A DNA stretch of 64,000 nt. Origin: Paragemmobacter ruber (GTDB taxonomy: Bacteria > Pseudomonadota > Alphaproteobacteria > Rhodobacterales > Rhodobacteraceae). Both the position numbers and the translations under genes were made by a program. The notes under the pieces are model-generated. The model had not been told where the DNA came from. It ran no database searches and worked only from the letters and a program-made list of their open reading frames with translations. Numbering within the stretch: the stretch's first letter is position 1; the number at the start of each line of letters is the position of its first letter. The DNA lies in NCBI RefSeq assembly GCF_009908315.1, contig NZ_JAAATW010000001.1:310001-374000 (forward strand). The letters are read 5' to 3'. Of the stretch, positions 29,090-38,217 are shown piece after piece.

Positions 29090-30487
29090 ATGCCCACCCA
29101 GAAGCTCTATGCCGGGGCCAAGCTGCGCGAGATGCGCGCCCGCCTGTCGCTGACCCAGAAATCCTTTGCCGACAAGCTGGGCGTCTCACTGCCCTATCTC
29201 AACCAGATGGAAAACAACCACCGCCCGGTCTCGGCCGCCGTGGTGCTGGCGCTGGCGCAGGAATTCGGGCTCGACGTCACCGAACTGACCGTGGGGGAGT
29301 CCGAACGCCTCGTCTCCGACATGCGCGAAGCGCTGGCCGATCCCGTCTTTGCCGCCACCTCGCCGCCCTTGGCCGACCTGCGCCTTGCGGCGTCAAACGC
29401 CCCGGCGCTGGCCCGCGCCTTTCTCGATCTGCACCGCGCCTATCGCCAGACGCATGAACGCCTCGCCAGCCTGGATGAGGCGCTGGGTCGCGAAGATGCC
29501 GCCCTGCGCCCCAGCCCGTGGGAGGAAGTGCGCGACTTCTTCCACTACTGCGACAATTACATTGATGCCGTGGACCGCGCCGCCGAACATTTCGCCACCG
29601 CTGCCGGGGGACAGGCCGACATCGCCCGCACCGCCACCGCTGCGCTGGAACGGCGCGGCATCAGCATCGCCTATTCCGACCGTGCCGATGTGCGCCATTA
29701 CAACCCGGCAACCCACCAGCTCACCCTGTCCAACCGCACTGCCACGCCGACCCAACGCTTCCAGCTTCTCTTGCAGGTGGCGCTCCTCACCCAGAACGAC
29801 CTGATCGAGGCGACCCTAGACCTTGCCCGCTTCGCCACGCCCGAGGCGCGCGACATCGCGAAGATCGGGCTGGCCAATTACTTCGCCGGGGCGGCGCTCC
29901 TGCCCTACCGCGCCTTTCAGGCGGCAGCGCTTGAGACGCGGCACGATCTGGAACGGCTGGCCGATCTCTTCGGCGCCTCCATCGAACAGGTGGCGCACCG
30001 CCTGTCTACCCTGCAAAGGCCCGGTGCCAAGGGCATCCCCTTCTTCTTCGTGCGCGTCGATCAGGCCGGCACGATCACCAAGCGACACTCCGCCACGCGC
30101 CTGCAATTCGCCCGCTTCGGCGGGGCCTGCCCGCTGTGGAACGTCCACCGCGCCTTTGAAACGCCCGGCCATTTCCTGCGCCAACTGGCCGAAACGCCCG
30201 ACGGCGTGCGCTACCTCTGCCTGGCGCGGGATATATCGAAACCGGGCGGGGCCTTCCTCGCGCCCGTGCGCCGCTACGCCATCGGGCTGGGATGCGAGAT
30301 CACCCATGCCGCCAGCCTTGTCTATTCCGACGGGCTCGATCTCAAGGGCCGGTTCGAACCCATCGGCATCTCCTGCCGCATCTGCGAACGGCGCGACTGC
30401 CACCAGCGGTCTGTCCCGCCGCTCGAACGCCGCCTGAAGGTGGACCCCGATAAGCGCGGCCTTCTGCCCTACGACATCGCCGACTGA
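29090..30487 (+). CDS. pccR: PccR-type short-chain fatty acyl transcriptional regulator (ScfR family)
   Basis: 465-residue XRE-type regulator of propionyl-CoA metabolism. Residues 1-65 form the helix-turn-helix (KLREMRARLSLTQKSFADKLGVSLPYLNQMENNHRPVSAAVVLALAQEFG). The middle has the IrrE/ImmA-like fold of the family (LANYFAGAALLPYRAFQAAALETRHDLERLADLFGASIEQVAHRLSTLQRPG). The end has the DUF2083 cysteine cluster ISCRICERRDCHQRSVPPLERRL. In R. sphaeroides PccR binds TTTGCAAA-like sites and senses propionyl-CoA-related metabolites. Such sites are seen before pccB and before this gene. Start at 29090; the TTG at 29072 overlaps the operator. Confidence 0.93.
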   Translation: MPTQKLYAGAKLREMRARLSLTQKSFADKLGVSLPYLNQMENNHRPVSAAVVLALAQEFGLDVTELTVGESERLVSDMREALADPVFAATSPPLADLRLAASNAPALARAFLDLHRAYRQTHERLASLDEALGREDAALRPSPWEEVRDFFHYCDNYIDAVDRAAEHFATAAGGQADIARTATAALERRGISIAYSDRADVRHYNPATHQLTLSNRTATPTQRFQLLLQVALLTQNDLIEATLDLARFATPEARDIAKIGLANYFAGAALLPYRAFQAAALETRHDLERLADLFGASIEQVAHRLSTLQRPGAKGIPFFFVRVDQAGTITKRHSATRLQFARFGGACPLWNVHRAFETPGHFLRQLAETPDGVRYLCLARDISKPGGAFLAPVRRYAIGLGCEITHAASLVYSDGLDLKGRFEPIGISCRICERRDCHQRSVPPLERRLKVDPDKRGLLPYDIAD

Positions 30488-30502
30488 CGGCGCCCACCCG
30501 GA

Positions 30503-30739
30503 TCACGCCGCGATCTGCTTCCAGATCGCATCCTTCAACCGCATCCGCTGCTGGCGCAGGTCCGCCTCATGCGCGGCCGTGGTCGGCTCCACCCGCGTTT
30601 CGGCCCGGTGCACCGCGCGGTTGATCCTGTGATAGTCCTACACCATCCGGGCGAAATGCGGATCGCGCGCCTTCAGCGCGTGGATCGCCTCGGCCTTGCC
30701 CGGAAATTCCTCGTACAGTTCATGCGGTGTGTTCGACAT
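30503..30739 (-). pseudogene. YdcH/DUF465 family protein interrupted by an amber codon
   Basis: The frame from ATG 30739 reads MSNTPHELYEEFPGKAEAIH and ALKARDPHFARMV, then TAG (30638-30640, codon 34), then DYHRINRAVHRAETRVEPTT, AAHEADLRQQRMRLKDAIWK and QIAA, stop at 30503. With the TAG read as Glu (GAG, one base change) it is a normal 78-residue YdcH protein, family pattern HF..L...YH..NR..HR.E....P.....E..LRK.R..LKD.I. The rest is undamaged, so the mutation is recent, or it is a sequencing error. Confidence 0.8.
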
Positions 30740-30814
30740 GGGCCATCCTTTCCTGCCGTCCCTGCCCACAGGATGGCCCGACATCCGGCACGGCCGCCTT
30801 GACCCTGATCAATC

Positions 30815-31486
30815 TCAGCGTGCCGCGCGACGAAACCCTTCGGCCCGCGCCTCGGCCTCGGTGCAGAACCACCGCTCCCCCGCCCGCTCGTTGATCCGGG
30901 TCGCATCGTAATCGGCCTGCCCGGGCAGGTGATAGATGCGGCTCCCGCTGCGCGCGATATTGCCCTTGATCCGGCACCCGCCCGCTTGCTGCGGATCGGT
31001 CCCCTGCCGTTCGGCGCGATACTGTTCGGGCTGGACATAGGTCGATGCCCAAAGACCGATCCCATCCGCCCGCGCGGCGGCCTCGGCATCTGCATACCGC
31101 CCCGAATAGCGGCGATAGGCGACGGCCATGCCCTGCCGCACCATGCGCGCGGCCACATCCTCGCCCCCCGCCTCGCATAGCGCGACGATCCGGCCATAGC
31201 GATCGACATCCTGCACCGCGCAGGCCAGCCGCTGCCGCCCCACGATCTCGGCCAAGGCCTCACGCGCCGCCCGCCCGCAGGCCCAGCGCCCGCCCCCCCG
31301 ATCGCAGTGCTGATCCAGTTCCGGCGCATCAATTCCGAAGAGCCGCACCTTCTGCCCCGCCACCTCCAGCGTGTCGCCATCCACGGCGCGGGCACGGCCC
31401 GTCAGATCCCCCGCCGCCAGAGGCAGGGGCAGCGCCAGCAGCACCAGAGCCACAAGAACAGGAAGGGAACGAAGTCTTAACGCCAT
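30815..31486 (-). CDS. Secreted thermonuclease-family protein with C-terminal sunset-like domain
   Basis: 223 residues with a signal peptide (MALRLRSLPVLVALVLLALPLPLAA). The staphylococcal-nuclease fold follows: AVDGDTLEVAGQKVRLFGIDAPE (residues 34-56; Asp37, Asp39, Arg48, Glu56) and DRYGRIVALC (Arg99), matching the catalytic Arg/Glu/Arg set. The C-terminal 60 residues (CRIKGNIARSGSRIYHLPGQADYDATRI and ERWFCTEAEARAEGFRRA) form the small domain often attached to such nucleases. Expected to degrade DNA/RNA in the periplasm or outside. A CtrA-like box lies 43 bases upstream. Confidence 0.88.
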   Translation of the reverse strand: MALRLRSLPVLVALVLLALPLPLAAGDLTGRARAVDGDTLEVAGQKVRLFGIDAPELDQHCDRGGGRWACGRAAREALAEIVGRQRLACAVQDVDRYGRIVALCEAGGEDVAARMVRQGMAVAYRRYSGRYADAEAAARADGIGLWASTYVQPEQYRAERQGTDPQQAGGCRIKGNIARSGSRIYHLPGQADYDATRINERAGERWFCTEAEARAEGFRRAAR

Positions 31487-31528
31487 ACCCCGATCTCCCC
31501 CGCGAAAGCGGCGAAATCAAGGAAAGGA

Positions 31529-31543
31529 TTAATAATTCCTTAA
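31529..31543 (-). promoter_or_regulatory. Consensus CtrA box (TTAA-N7-TTAA) before the nuclease gene
   Basis: TTAATAATTCCTTAA matches the full alphaproteobacterial CtrA consensus. It overlaps a second palindrome (TTAACTGGTTAA, 31540-31551). It lies between the betA stop and the nuclease start, in AT-rich DNA. Binding is not shown. Confidence 0.5.
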
Positions 31544-31567
31544 CTGGTTAAGCACAAAACGCGAACA

Positions 31568-33226
31568 TCACCGCTGCGCCGTCCGCCAGTTCGGATGGAT
31601 CCATGGCTCGGCATTCGACCGTGGCAGGGGCGCGCGGCCCAGAAGGTGATCCGCCGCCTTCTCGCCCACCATGATCGACGGCGCATTCAGGTTGCCGTTC
31701 GTGACCTGCGGGAAGATGGAACTGTCGGCCACGCGCAAGCCTTCGACCCCGATCACCCGACATTCGGGATCGACCACCGCCATGGGATCGTCCCGCCGCC
31801 CCATCCGCGCCGTGCCGCAGGGGTGATAGGCGCTTTCGGCATGGTGGCGGATGAAATTGTCCAGTTCCGCATCGCTCTGGACTGCCGCACCCGGCTGGAT
31901 CTCGTGCTTGACGAATTCCGCCATGGCCGGCTGGCCAAAGATTTCGCGCGTCAGACGGATGCAGGTGCGGAAATCCTCCCAATCCTCGGGATGGGACATG
32001 TAGTTGAACACGATCTTCGGCGGCACTTTCGGATCGCCCGACCGCAGCGTGATCGCGCCCCGCGACTTTGACCGCATCGGTCCGACATGCGCCTGAAAGC
32101 CGTGCCCCTCGGCGCTGGCCTTGCCGTCATAGCGCACGGCTATGGGCAGGAAGTGGTACTGGATATCCGGATATTCCACCCCCGGCTTCGACCGGATGAA
32201 GGCGCAGGCCTCGAACTGGTTCGACGCGCCCAGCCCCTTGCGGGTGAACAGCCACTGCGCCCCGATCACCGCCTTGCCCCAGAGGTTCCAGTATTTGTAC
32301 AGCGTGATGGGCTTCTTCGATGCGAATTGCAGGTAAAGTTCCAGATGGTCCTGCAGGTTCGCTCCCACGCCGGGCCGATCCGCCACCACCGCAATCCCGT
32401 TGGCCTGCAGATGCGCTGCCGCGCCGATCCCTGACAGCATCAGGATCTTTGGCGTATTGATGCTGGACGCCGCCACCACCACCTCGCGCGCGGCCGCGAT
32501 CACCTCGATCCGCCCGCCCCGCTCCACCTCCACGCCCGTGGCGCGGCCATTCTCGATCACCACGCGGCGGGCAAAGGCGCGGATCACCTCGACATTGCCC
32601 TTCTTCATCGCGGGTTTCAGATAGGCATTGGCGGCACTCCAGCGCTGGCCGTTGAAGATCGTGGCCTCCATCGGCCCGAACCCTTCCTGCTGCTTGCCGT
32701 TGTAATCGGCCGTCACCGGATAGCCCGCCTGCGCCCCCGCCTTGATGAAGGCGTCAAACAGCGGGTTCTCCCGTGGCCCCCGCGTCACATGCAGGGGCCC
32801 CTTCGCACCCCGCCACGCCGGATCGCCCCCGTCCCGCTGGCCGTGCCAGTTTTCCATCCGCTGAAAGTAAGGCAGCACATCGGCATAAGACCAACCCTGC
32901 GCCCCCATCTCGGCCCATGTGTCGAAATCCCGCGCATGGCCACGGACATAGACCATCCCGTTGATGCTGGACGATCCGCCGATCACCTTGCCACGCGGCG
33001 TCGCCAGCACGCGCCCGCACAGATAGGGTTCGGGCTCCGAATGAAAGCCCCAGTCGTAAAGCGGCATGTTCATCGGATAGGACAGCGCGGCAGGCATCTG
33101 GATGAACGGCCCCGCATCCGTGCCGCCATGTTCGATGACGATCACCCGCGCCCCGCCCTCACCCAGACGATAGGCCATGGCCGATCCGGCCGAGCCCGCC
33201 CCGATGATCACGAAATCCGCCTGCAT
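31568..33226 (-). CDS. betA: Choline dehydrogenase (GMC flavoprotein)
   Basis: Oxidises choline to betaine aldehyde, membrane-associated, FAD-dependent. 552 residues from ATG 33226. The FAD loop is [17 protein letters not shown] near the N-terminus, the GMC signature 1 is [27 protein letters not shown], signature 2 [23 protein letters not shown], and the active-site segment [13 protein letters not shown] carries the catalytic His. The bet context (betI, betB) picks choline out of the many GMC substrates. Last gene of the betI-betB-dehydratase-betA run. Confidence 0.95.
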   Translation of the reverse strand: MQADFVIIGAGSAGSAMAYRLGEGGARVIVIEHGGTDAGPFIQMPAALSYPMNMPLYDWGFHSEPEPYLCGRVLATPRGKVIGGSSSINGMVYVRGHARDFDTWAEMGAQGWSYADVLPYFQRMENWHGQRDGGDPAWRGAKGPLHVTRGPRENPLFDAFIKAGAQAGYPVTADYNGKQQEGFGPMEATIFNGQRWSAANAYLKPAMKKGNVEVIRAFARRVVIENGRATGVEVERGGRIEVIAAAREVVVAASSINTPKILMLSGIGAAAHLQANGIAVVADRPGVGANLQDHLELYLQFASKKPITLYKYWNLWGKAVIGAQWLFTRKGLGASNQFEACAFIRSKPGVEYPDIQYHFLPIAVRYDGKASAEGHGFQAHVGPMRSKSRGAITLRSGDPKVPPKIVFNYMSHPEDWEDFRTCIRLTREIFGQPAMAEFVKHEIQPGAAVQSDAELDNFIRHHAESAYHPCGTARMGRRDDPMAVVDPECRVIGVEGLRVADSSIFPQVTNGNLNAPSIMVGEKAADHLLGRAPLPRSNAEPWIHPNWRTAQR

Positions 33227-33242
33227 GTCCCCAGCCTTTCCC

Positions 33243-34256
33243 TTATCCCTGCGCCTGCCCGGCACGGGCCAGGCAATCGGCAAAACGCGCAACCGCGATA
33301 TTCGCGCCCGACGCGATGACCAGCACCACCCGCCCCGCCACTGGCACCTGCCCCGCCAGCACCGCCGCCAGCGCCACCGCCCCCGACGGCTCCAGCACCA
33401 GCCGCCATTCCTCGAACGCACGCGCCATGGCGTGCAGCACTGGCCCGTCGCCCACCGCCACGCCCTGAACCCCCGCCGCCTGACAGGCGGCCAGCGTCAC
33501 CACCCCCGGCATCGGCGCCTGCAGCGCGTCACACAGCGTGGGTCCCCCCGGCGCGGCGACCCGCGCGCCTGCGCGCAGCGATCGGCCCATCCCGTCATGC
33601 CCCTCGGGCTCCACCGCCCAGAGCGCGGCCGCGGGATGCGCCGCCCGCACCGCCAGCGCGACCCCGCCCAGCAACCCGCCGCCGCCCACGGGGCTTGCCA
33701 CCACATCCGGCACCGCCCCCGCCGCCGCCATCTGGGCCAAGGCTTCCAGCGCCGTCGTCCCCTGCCCCGCCACCACATCCGCATCATCGAACGGATGCAG
33801 CAGCGTCAGCCCCCGCTCCGCCGCCAGATCGCGCGCCCGCGCCGCCGCCACCACCTCGCGCGGGGCATCACCGTGATGCGACAGCACCACCTCCGCCCCC
33901 AGCGCCTCGGTCGCGCGCCGCTTCGCCTCGGGCGCGTCCACCGGCATCACGATCGTCACCGGCACGCCAAGCGCCTGCCCCGCCGCCGCCAGCCCCTGCG
34001 CGAAATTGCCCGACGAAAAGGCCACCACGCCCCGCCCGCGCGCCGCCGCATCCAGCTGCATCAGCCGCCACAGCGCCCCGCGCAGCTTGAACGATCCCGT
34101 CCGCTGCAACCCTTCCGCCTTCACGAACAGCCGCGCCGCCCCGACCTCGGCCGCCAGCACGGGCGACTCAAGCAGGGGCGTCTCGCGCACCGCGGCGCGC
34201 ACGCCCGCATGGGCGGCCGCGATGCGCGCGGGGCTGGGCAGATCAGTAAGGGGCAT
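33243..34256 (-). CDS. PLP-dependent threonine/serine dehydratase-like enzyme within the bet operon
   Basis: 337 residues, fold-type II PLP enzyme. The PLP lysine is in [11 protein letters not shown], the substrate loop in FSSGNFAQG and the glycine loop in [11 protein letters not shown]. This catalytic core without an ACT domain fits catabolic threonine/serine dehydratase or serine racemase-like enzymes; EutB of hydroxyectoine breakdown is a relative. The start overlaps the end of betB by 14 bases, so it is translated as part of the operon. A role in handling serine formed from betaine-derived glycine is possible; this is inference. Confidence 0.85.
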   Translation of the reverse strand: MPLTDLPSPARIAAAHAGVRAAVRETPLLESPVLAAEVGAARLFVKAEGLQRTGSFKLRGALWRLMQLDAAARGRGVVAFSSGNFAQGLAAAGQALGVPVTIVMPVDAPEAKRRATEALGAEVVLSHHGDAPREVVAAARARDLAAERGLTLLHPFDDADVVAGQGTTALEALAQMAAAGAVPDVVASPVGGGGLLGGVALAVRAAHPAAALWAVEPEGHDGMGRSLRAGARVAAPGGPTLCDALQAPMPGVVTLAACQAAGVQGVAVGDGPVLHAMARAFEEWRLVLEPSGAVALAAVLAGQVPVAGRVVLVIASGANIAVARFADCLARAGQAQG

Positions 34257-35697
34257 CCACCGGCCCCATGCCCACATAGACCGATTTCACCTGCGTGTAA
34301 TGCTCGACCGCCGCGCGCCCGTTCTCACGGCCCACGCCCGACATCTTGGCCCCGCCGAACGGCCCCTCGACCGGGGTCAGGTTATAGGCGTTGATCCAGC
34401 AGGTCCCCGCCTCCAGCTGCCCGATCACCCGATGCGCCCGCGTCAGATCGGCCGTGAACACCCCCGCCGCCAGCCCGAATTCGGTGTCATTCGCCCGCGC
34501 GACGACCTCCTCCTCCGTCTCGAAATCAAGCACGGCCATGACGGGGCCGAACACCTCTTCCCGCGCGATGGTCATGCCGTCGGTCACATCGGCGAACACC
34601 GTCGGCTGCACATAGAACCCGGTATTCAGCGCCGCCCGCCCGCCGCCGCAGATCAGCCGCGCGCCTTCGGCTTTGGCCGTGGCCATGTAACCCAGCACCT
34701 TGTCCATCTGCGCCGCACTCACCAAAGGCCCCATCTGCGTGGACGCATCCAAAGGATCGCCCAACACGATCCCCGCCGTCCGCGCCGCCAGCCGTTCCAG
34801 AAACCGCGCCTTGATCCCCTTCTGCACGAAAACCCGCGTCCCGTTGGAACAGACCTGACCGGCGGAATAGAAATTCCCCAGCATCGCCGCGCCCACCGCA
34901 TCCTCGACGCTCGCATCATCGAAAACGATCAGGGGCGATTTCCCGCCCAATTCCATCGTCACCGCCTTCACGCCATCGGCCGCCGCGGCATAGACCCGCC
35001 GCCCCGTCGGCACCGACCCCGTCAGCGATACCTTGGCCACGCGCGGATCGGTCACCAGCGCCGCCCCCACCGCGCCGCGCCCCTGCACCACGTTGAACAG
35101 CCCCGGCGGAAGCCCCGCCTCGATGAAGATCTCGGCCAGTTGCAACGCGCCCAACGGCGTCACCTCCGACGGCTTGAACACCATCGCATTGCCAAGCGAC
35201 AGCGCCGGCGCCGCCTTCCAGCAGGCGATCTGGCTGGGATAGTTCCACGCCCCGATGCCCACGCAAACCCCCAAGGGTTCCCGGATCGTGTAGACGAAAT
35301 CCCGCCCCAGCGGCACCGTCTCACCCGTCACCGTGGGCGCCAGCCCCGCGAACCATTCAAGCGAATCCGCCCCGCTTGGCCAATCTGCGACCAGCGTCTC
35401 CTGAATGGGCTTGCCGGTATCCAGCGTCTCCAGCCGCGCCAGCGCGTCGCCCCGGTCGCGGATGATCTCGGCCGCGCGGCGCAGGATGCGCGCCCGCTCC
35501 ACCGGTTTCATCGCCGCCCAAGCGCCCTGCGCCCGGCGGGCCGAGGAAAGCGCCCGCTCCACCACATCCGCCGTCGCCTCATGGACGACCGCGATCACCT
35601 CGCCCGTCGCCGGATAGATCACCTCGATCGCCGCGCCTGCCTTGTCCTCGACATAGACGCCATCCACGAAATGGCTGGCCTTCGGTTGCGCCTTCAT
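34243..35697 (-). CDS. betB: Betaine-aldehyde dehydrogenase
   Basis: NAD(P)-dependent oxidation of betaine aldehyde to glycine betaine. 484 residues. ALDH landmarks: [33 protein letters not shown] (cofactor site), GSVPTGRRV, the general base Glu in [11 protein letters not shown] and the catalytic C283 in [12 protein letters not shown]. The ending ([19 protein letters not shown]) is typical of BetB. Overlaps betI by four bases on one side and the dehydratase by 14 on the other, making a tight operon. Confidence 0.95.
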   Translation of the reverse strand: MKAQPKASHFVDGVYVEDKAGAAIEVIYPATGEVIAVVHEATADVVERALSSARRAQGAWAAMKPVERARILRRAAEIIRDRGDALARLETLDTGKPIQETLVADWPSGADSLEWFAGLAPTVTGETVPLGRDFVYTIREPLGVCVGIGAWNYPSQIACWKAAPALSLGNAMVFKPSEVTPLGALQLAEIFIEAGLPPGLFNVVQGRGAVGAALVTDPRVAKVSLTGSVPTGRRVYAAAADGVKAVTMELGGKSPLIVFDDASVEDAVGAAMLGNFYSAGQVCSNGTRVFVQKGIKARFLERLAARTAGIVLGDPLDASTQMGPLVSAAQMDKVLGYMATAKAEGARLICGGGRAALNTGFYVQPTVFADVTDGMTIAREEVFGPVMAVLDFETEEEVVARANDTEFGLAAGVFTADLTRAHRVIGQLEAGTCWINAYNLTPVEGPFGGAKMSGVGRENGRAAVEHYTQVKSVYVGMGPVDAPY

Positions 35698-36278
35698 GCA
35701 CCCCGTCCCTTCAATTGCACGTCCAGATAATCCAGCGCCGTCCGCACGGCGGCACCTGCGTCAGGCGGCCCGCTTTTCAGCACCTCGCGGATGTAGAGCC
35801 CGTCGATCAACGCCCCCAGACCCTCGGCAACCTCGACGGCGCGCGCGCCCGCAAGGGGCCGCAGGCAATCCATCAGGTTCGACCGCAGCCGCCGCTGATA
35901 GACCGCCAGCAGACGCTTTGCCTCGGGCACCGTCTGGGCAAGGACGTAGAAATTCAGCCAGGCCCCCACCACCTCGCGCCGGAAATTCCCCGCGCTGAAG
36001 GACGCCGTCAGGATCGCCCGCAGCCGCGCCTCCGGCCCATCGGCCACCGCCAGCGCGCCCCGCACCTCGGCCCCGTAAAGCGTCAGCACATGGCGCATCG
36101 CGGCAAGGAAGATCTCTTCCTTGGATCCGAAATAGTGATGCGCCAAGGCGCTCGACATGCCCGCGCGCTTGGCGATCTGGGACACCGTCACATCCAGCGA
36201 TCCCACGCGCCCGATCTCGCTGATCGTTGCTTTGACCAGCGCCGCCTTTCGGATAGGCTCCATTCCAAGCTTCGGCAT
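35694..36278 (-). CDS. betI: Choline-responsive TetR-family repressor BetI
   Basis: 194 residues. N-terminal TetR helix-turn-helix ([56 protein letters not shown]) and a helical ligand-binding part ending in [29 protein letters not shown], characteristic of BetI. It represses the bet genes until choline is present. First gene of the minus-strand operon, divergent from choXWV, with a candidate operator in the shared intergenic region. Confidence 0.93.
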   Translation of the reverse strand: MPKLGMEPIRKAALVKATISEIGRVGSLDVTVSQIAKRAGMSSALAHHYFGSKEEIFLAAMRHVLTLYGAEVRGALAVADGPEARLRAILTASFSAGNFRREVVGAWLNFYVLAQTVPEAKRLLAVYQRRLRSNLMDCLRPLAGARAVEVAEGLGALIDGLYIREVLKSGPPDAGAAVRTALDYLDVQLKGRGA

Positions 36279-36332
36279 GTGCGGTCTGGCGTCCTCAGAA
36301 AATGCTTGCCAAACCGAATAAGCGTGAAGTCT

Positions 36333-36346
36333 ATTGACTCGTCAAT
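36333..36346. promoter_or_regulatory. Candidate BetI operator between betI and choX
   Basis: ATTGAC TC GTCAAT is an inverted repeat with a two-base centre, 26 bases before the choX ATG and 55 before betI. It is the only clear dyad in the divergent intergenic region and has the TTGA/TCAA character of known BetI sites. Binding is inferred. Confidence 0.6.
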
Positions 36347-36372
36347 CAACAAAAACCGACAGGGAGACTGCC

Positions 36373-37293
36373 ATGTTGAAATCCACCCTCCTCGCCGGCG
36401 TCGCCACGCTTGCGCTGGCTGGTGCCGTCGCCGCCGAAGGCTGCGATACCGTGATCTTCTCGGATGTGGGCTGGACGGACATCACCGCCACCACCGCCGC
36501 CACCACGCTGATCCTCGAGGCGCTGGGATACGAGACGGAAACGAAGGTCCTGTCGGTTCCTGTCACCTATACCGGCCTTGCCGAAGGCGACATCGACGTG
36601 TTCCTTGGCAACTGGATGCCCTCGATGGAGGCCGACATCGCCCCCTACCGCGATGCAGGCACGGTGGACACGGTCCGCGCCAACCTCGAAGGCGCGAAAT
36701 ACACGCTGGCCACCAACGAACACGGCGCGGCGCTGGGCATTTCGGATTTCACCAACATCAAGGACCACGCCGAGGCGCTGGGATCGGAAATCTACGGCAT
36801 CGAGCCGGGCAATGACGGCAACCGTCTGGTGCTGGAAGCCATCAGCAAGTACGGGATGGAGGGCTTTGAACTGGTCGAATCCTCTGAACAGGGGATGCTC
36901 GCTGAAGTGGCCAGCAAGACCGAAGCGGGCGAGCCCATCGTCTTCCTCGCCTGGGAACCCCATCCGATGAACGCCAATTTCAAGCTGACCTACCTCACCG
37001 GCGGGGACGATCTGTTCGGGCCGAATTTCGGCGGCGCGACCATCTACACCAATACCCGCGCGGGCTATGTCGCGGAATGCCCGAACACCGGCAAACTGCT
37101 CCAGAACCTCGTCTTCACCCTGCCCATGGAGAACGAGATCATGGGCGCGATCCTGAATGACGGCGCCGACCCGCGCGATGCGGCCAAGGCATGGCTTGCG
37201 GCCAATCCCACCGTCTGGGAACCCTGGCTTGACGGCGTGACGACCAAGGATGGCGGCGACGCCAAGGCCGCGGTCACGGCCGCGCTGCAGTAA
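36373..37293 (+). CDS. choX: Choline ABC transporter, substrate-binding protein
   Basis: Periplasmic choline-binding protein, 306 residues from ATG 36373, with AGGGAG before it and a signal peptide (MLKSTLLAGVATLALAGAVAA). The OpuAC-type fold shows DVGWTDITATTAATTLILEALGYE, VFLGNWMPSMEADI and FLAWEPHPMNANF; the Trp/Tyr residues of these stretches form the aromatic box for the quaternary ammonium group in ChoX. The next two genes encode permease and ATPase. Divergence from betI and the bet genes supports choline over glycine betaine. Confidence 0.94.
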   Translation: MLKSTLLAGVATLALAGAVAAEGCDTVIFSDVGWTDITATTAATTLILEALGYETETKVLSVPVTYTGLAEGDIDVFLGNWMPSMEADIAPYRDAGTVDTVRANLEGAKYTLATNEHGAALGISDFTNIKDHAEALGSEIYGIEPGNDGNRLVLEAISKYGMEGFELVESSEQGMLAEVASKTEAGEPIVFLAWEPHPMNANFKLTYLTGGDDLFGPNFGGATIYTNTRAGYVAECPNTGKLLQNLVFTLPMENEIMGAILNDGADPRDAAKAWLAANPTVWEPWLDGVTTKDGGDAKAAVTAALQ

Positions 37294-37345
37294 ACCGTCC
37301 CGCCCCGCGGCGACCCCCGGGGGCTTCGCGCCCCCGGACCCCCGC

Positions 37346-37369
37346 GGGGTATTTTCCGCCAAGATGAAG
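37346..37369 (+). repeat. 24-nt conserved intergenic element (copy 1), choX-choW gap
   Basis: GGGGTATTTTCCG followed by CCAAGATGAAG, preceded by a GC-rich hairpin (CCGGGGGC...GCCCCCGG, 37306-37338). A second copy lies at 47201. It forms most of the 90-base gap between choX and choW. Confidence 0.6.
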
Positions 37370-37383
37370 GGGGCTGGCTTCGG

Positions 37384-38217
37384 ATGGAGTGGCTGACCGA
37401 CAACAAGATCCCCGTGGGGCGCGCGGCCAAGGCCGTGTTCGACTGGATGAACACCCATCTCGGGCCGCTCTTCGATGCGATTGCCGCGGTGATGGAAGGC
37501 ATGATCGACGGCATCCTCTGGGTGTTGCAGGCCCCCCACCCCTTTGTGCTGATCGCGGTCTTCCTCGCCCTGACATGGTATCTGCAAAGGTCGTGGAAGG
37601 TCTGCCTCGGCGTGCTTTTGGGTTTTCTCTTCATCCTCAATCAGGGGTATTGGGAGGAAACCACCGAAAGCCTGACCCTGATCCTTGCCGCCTGCGTCGT
37701 CTGCATGGGGCTGGGCGTGCCGATCGGCATCGCCGCCGCCCACCGTCCGCGCCTCTATCAGGCGATGGTCCCGGTGCTGGACCTGATGCAGACCCTGCCC
37801 ACCTTCGTCTATCTGATCCCTGCCATCGTCTTCTTCGGCCTCGGCATGGTACCCGGGCTGATCGCCACGGTGATCTTCGTGCTGCCCGCGCCCATCCGGC
37901 TGACGCATCTGGGCATCTCCACCACCCCGCAGGCCCTGCTGGAAGCGGCCACCGCCTTTGGCGCCACGCCCCGCCAGCGGCTGTGGAAGGTGGAACTGCC
38001 CTATGCCTTTCCCCAGATCATGGCCGGGCTGAACCAAACCATTATGCTGTCGCTGTCGATGGTCGTCATCGCCGCGCTGGTCGGCGCGAACGGGCTTGGC
38101 GTGCCAGTGGTGCGGGCGCTCAACTCCGTCAACACCGCGCTTGGCTTTGAATCCGGCTTCATCATCGTCGTCGTCGCCATCCTTCTTGACCGCATGCTCC
38201 GGGTGACCCGCCAATGA
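37384..38217 (+). CDS. choW: Choline ABC transporter, permease
   Basis: 277 residues, inner membrane, about six helices. The N-terminal part is MEWLTDNKIPVGRAAKAVFD. The permease core includes LILAACVVCMGLGVPIGIAAAHRPRL, the helix LMQTLPTFVYLIPAIVFFGLG, and the coupling motif EAATAFGATPRQRLWKVELP (EAA loop), followed by GLNQTIMLSLSMVVIAALVGANGLG. All are typical of ProW/OpuAB permeases. The stop overlaps the choV start by four bases. Confidence 0.94.
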   Translation: MEWLTDNKIPVGRAAKAVFDWMNTHLGPLFDAIAAVMEGMIDGILWVLQAPHPFVLIAVFLALTWYLQRSWKVCLGVLLGFLFILNQGYWEETTESLTLILAACVVCMGLGVPIGIAAAHRPRLYQAMVPVLDLMQTLPTFVYLIPAIVFFGLGMVPGLIATVIFVLPAPIRLTHLGISTTPQALLEAATAFGATPRQRLWKVELPYAFPQIMAGLNQTIMLSLSMVVIAALVGANGLGVPVVRALNSVNTALGFESGFIIVVVAILLDRMLRVTRQ

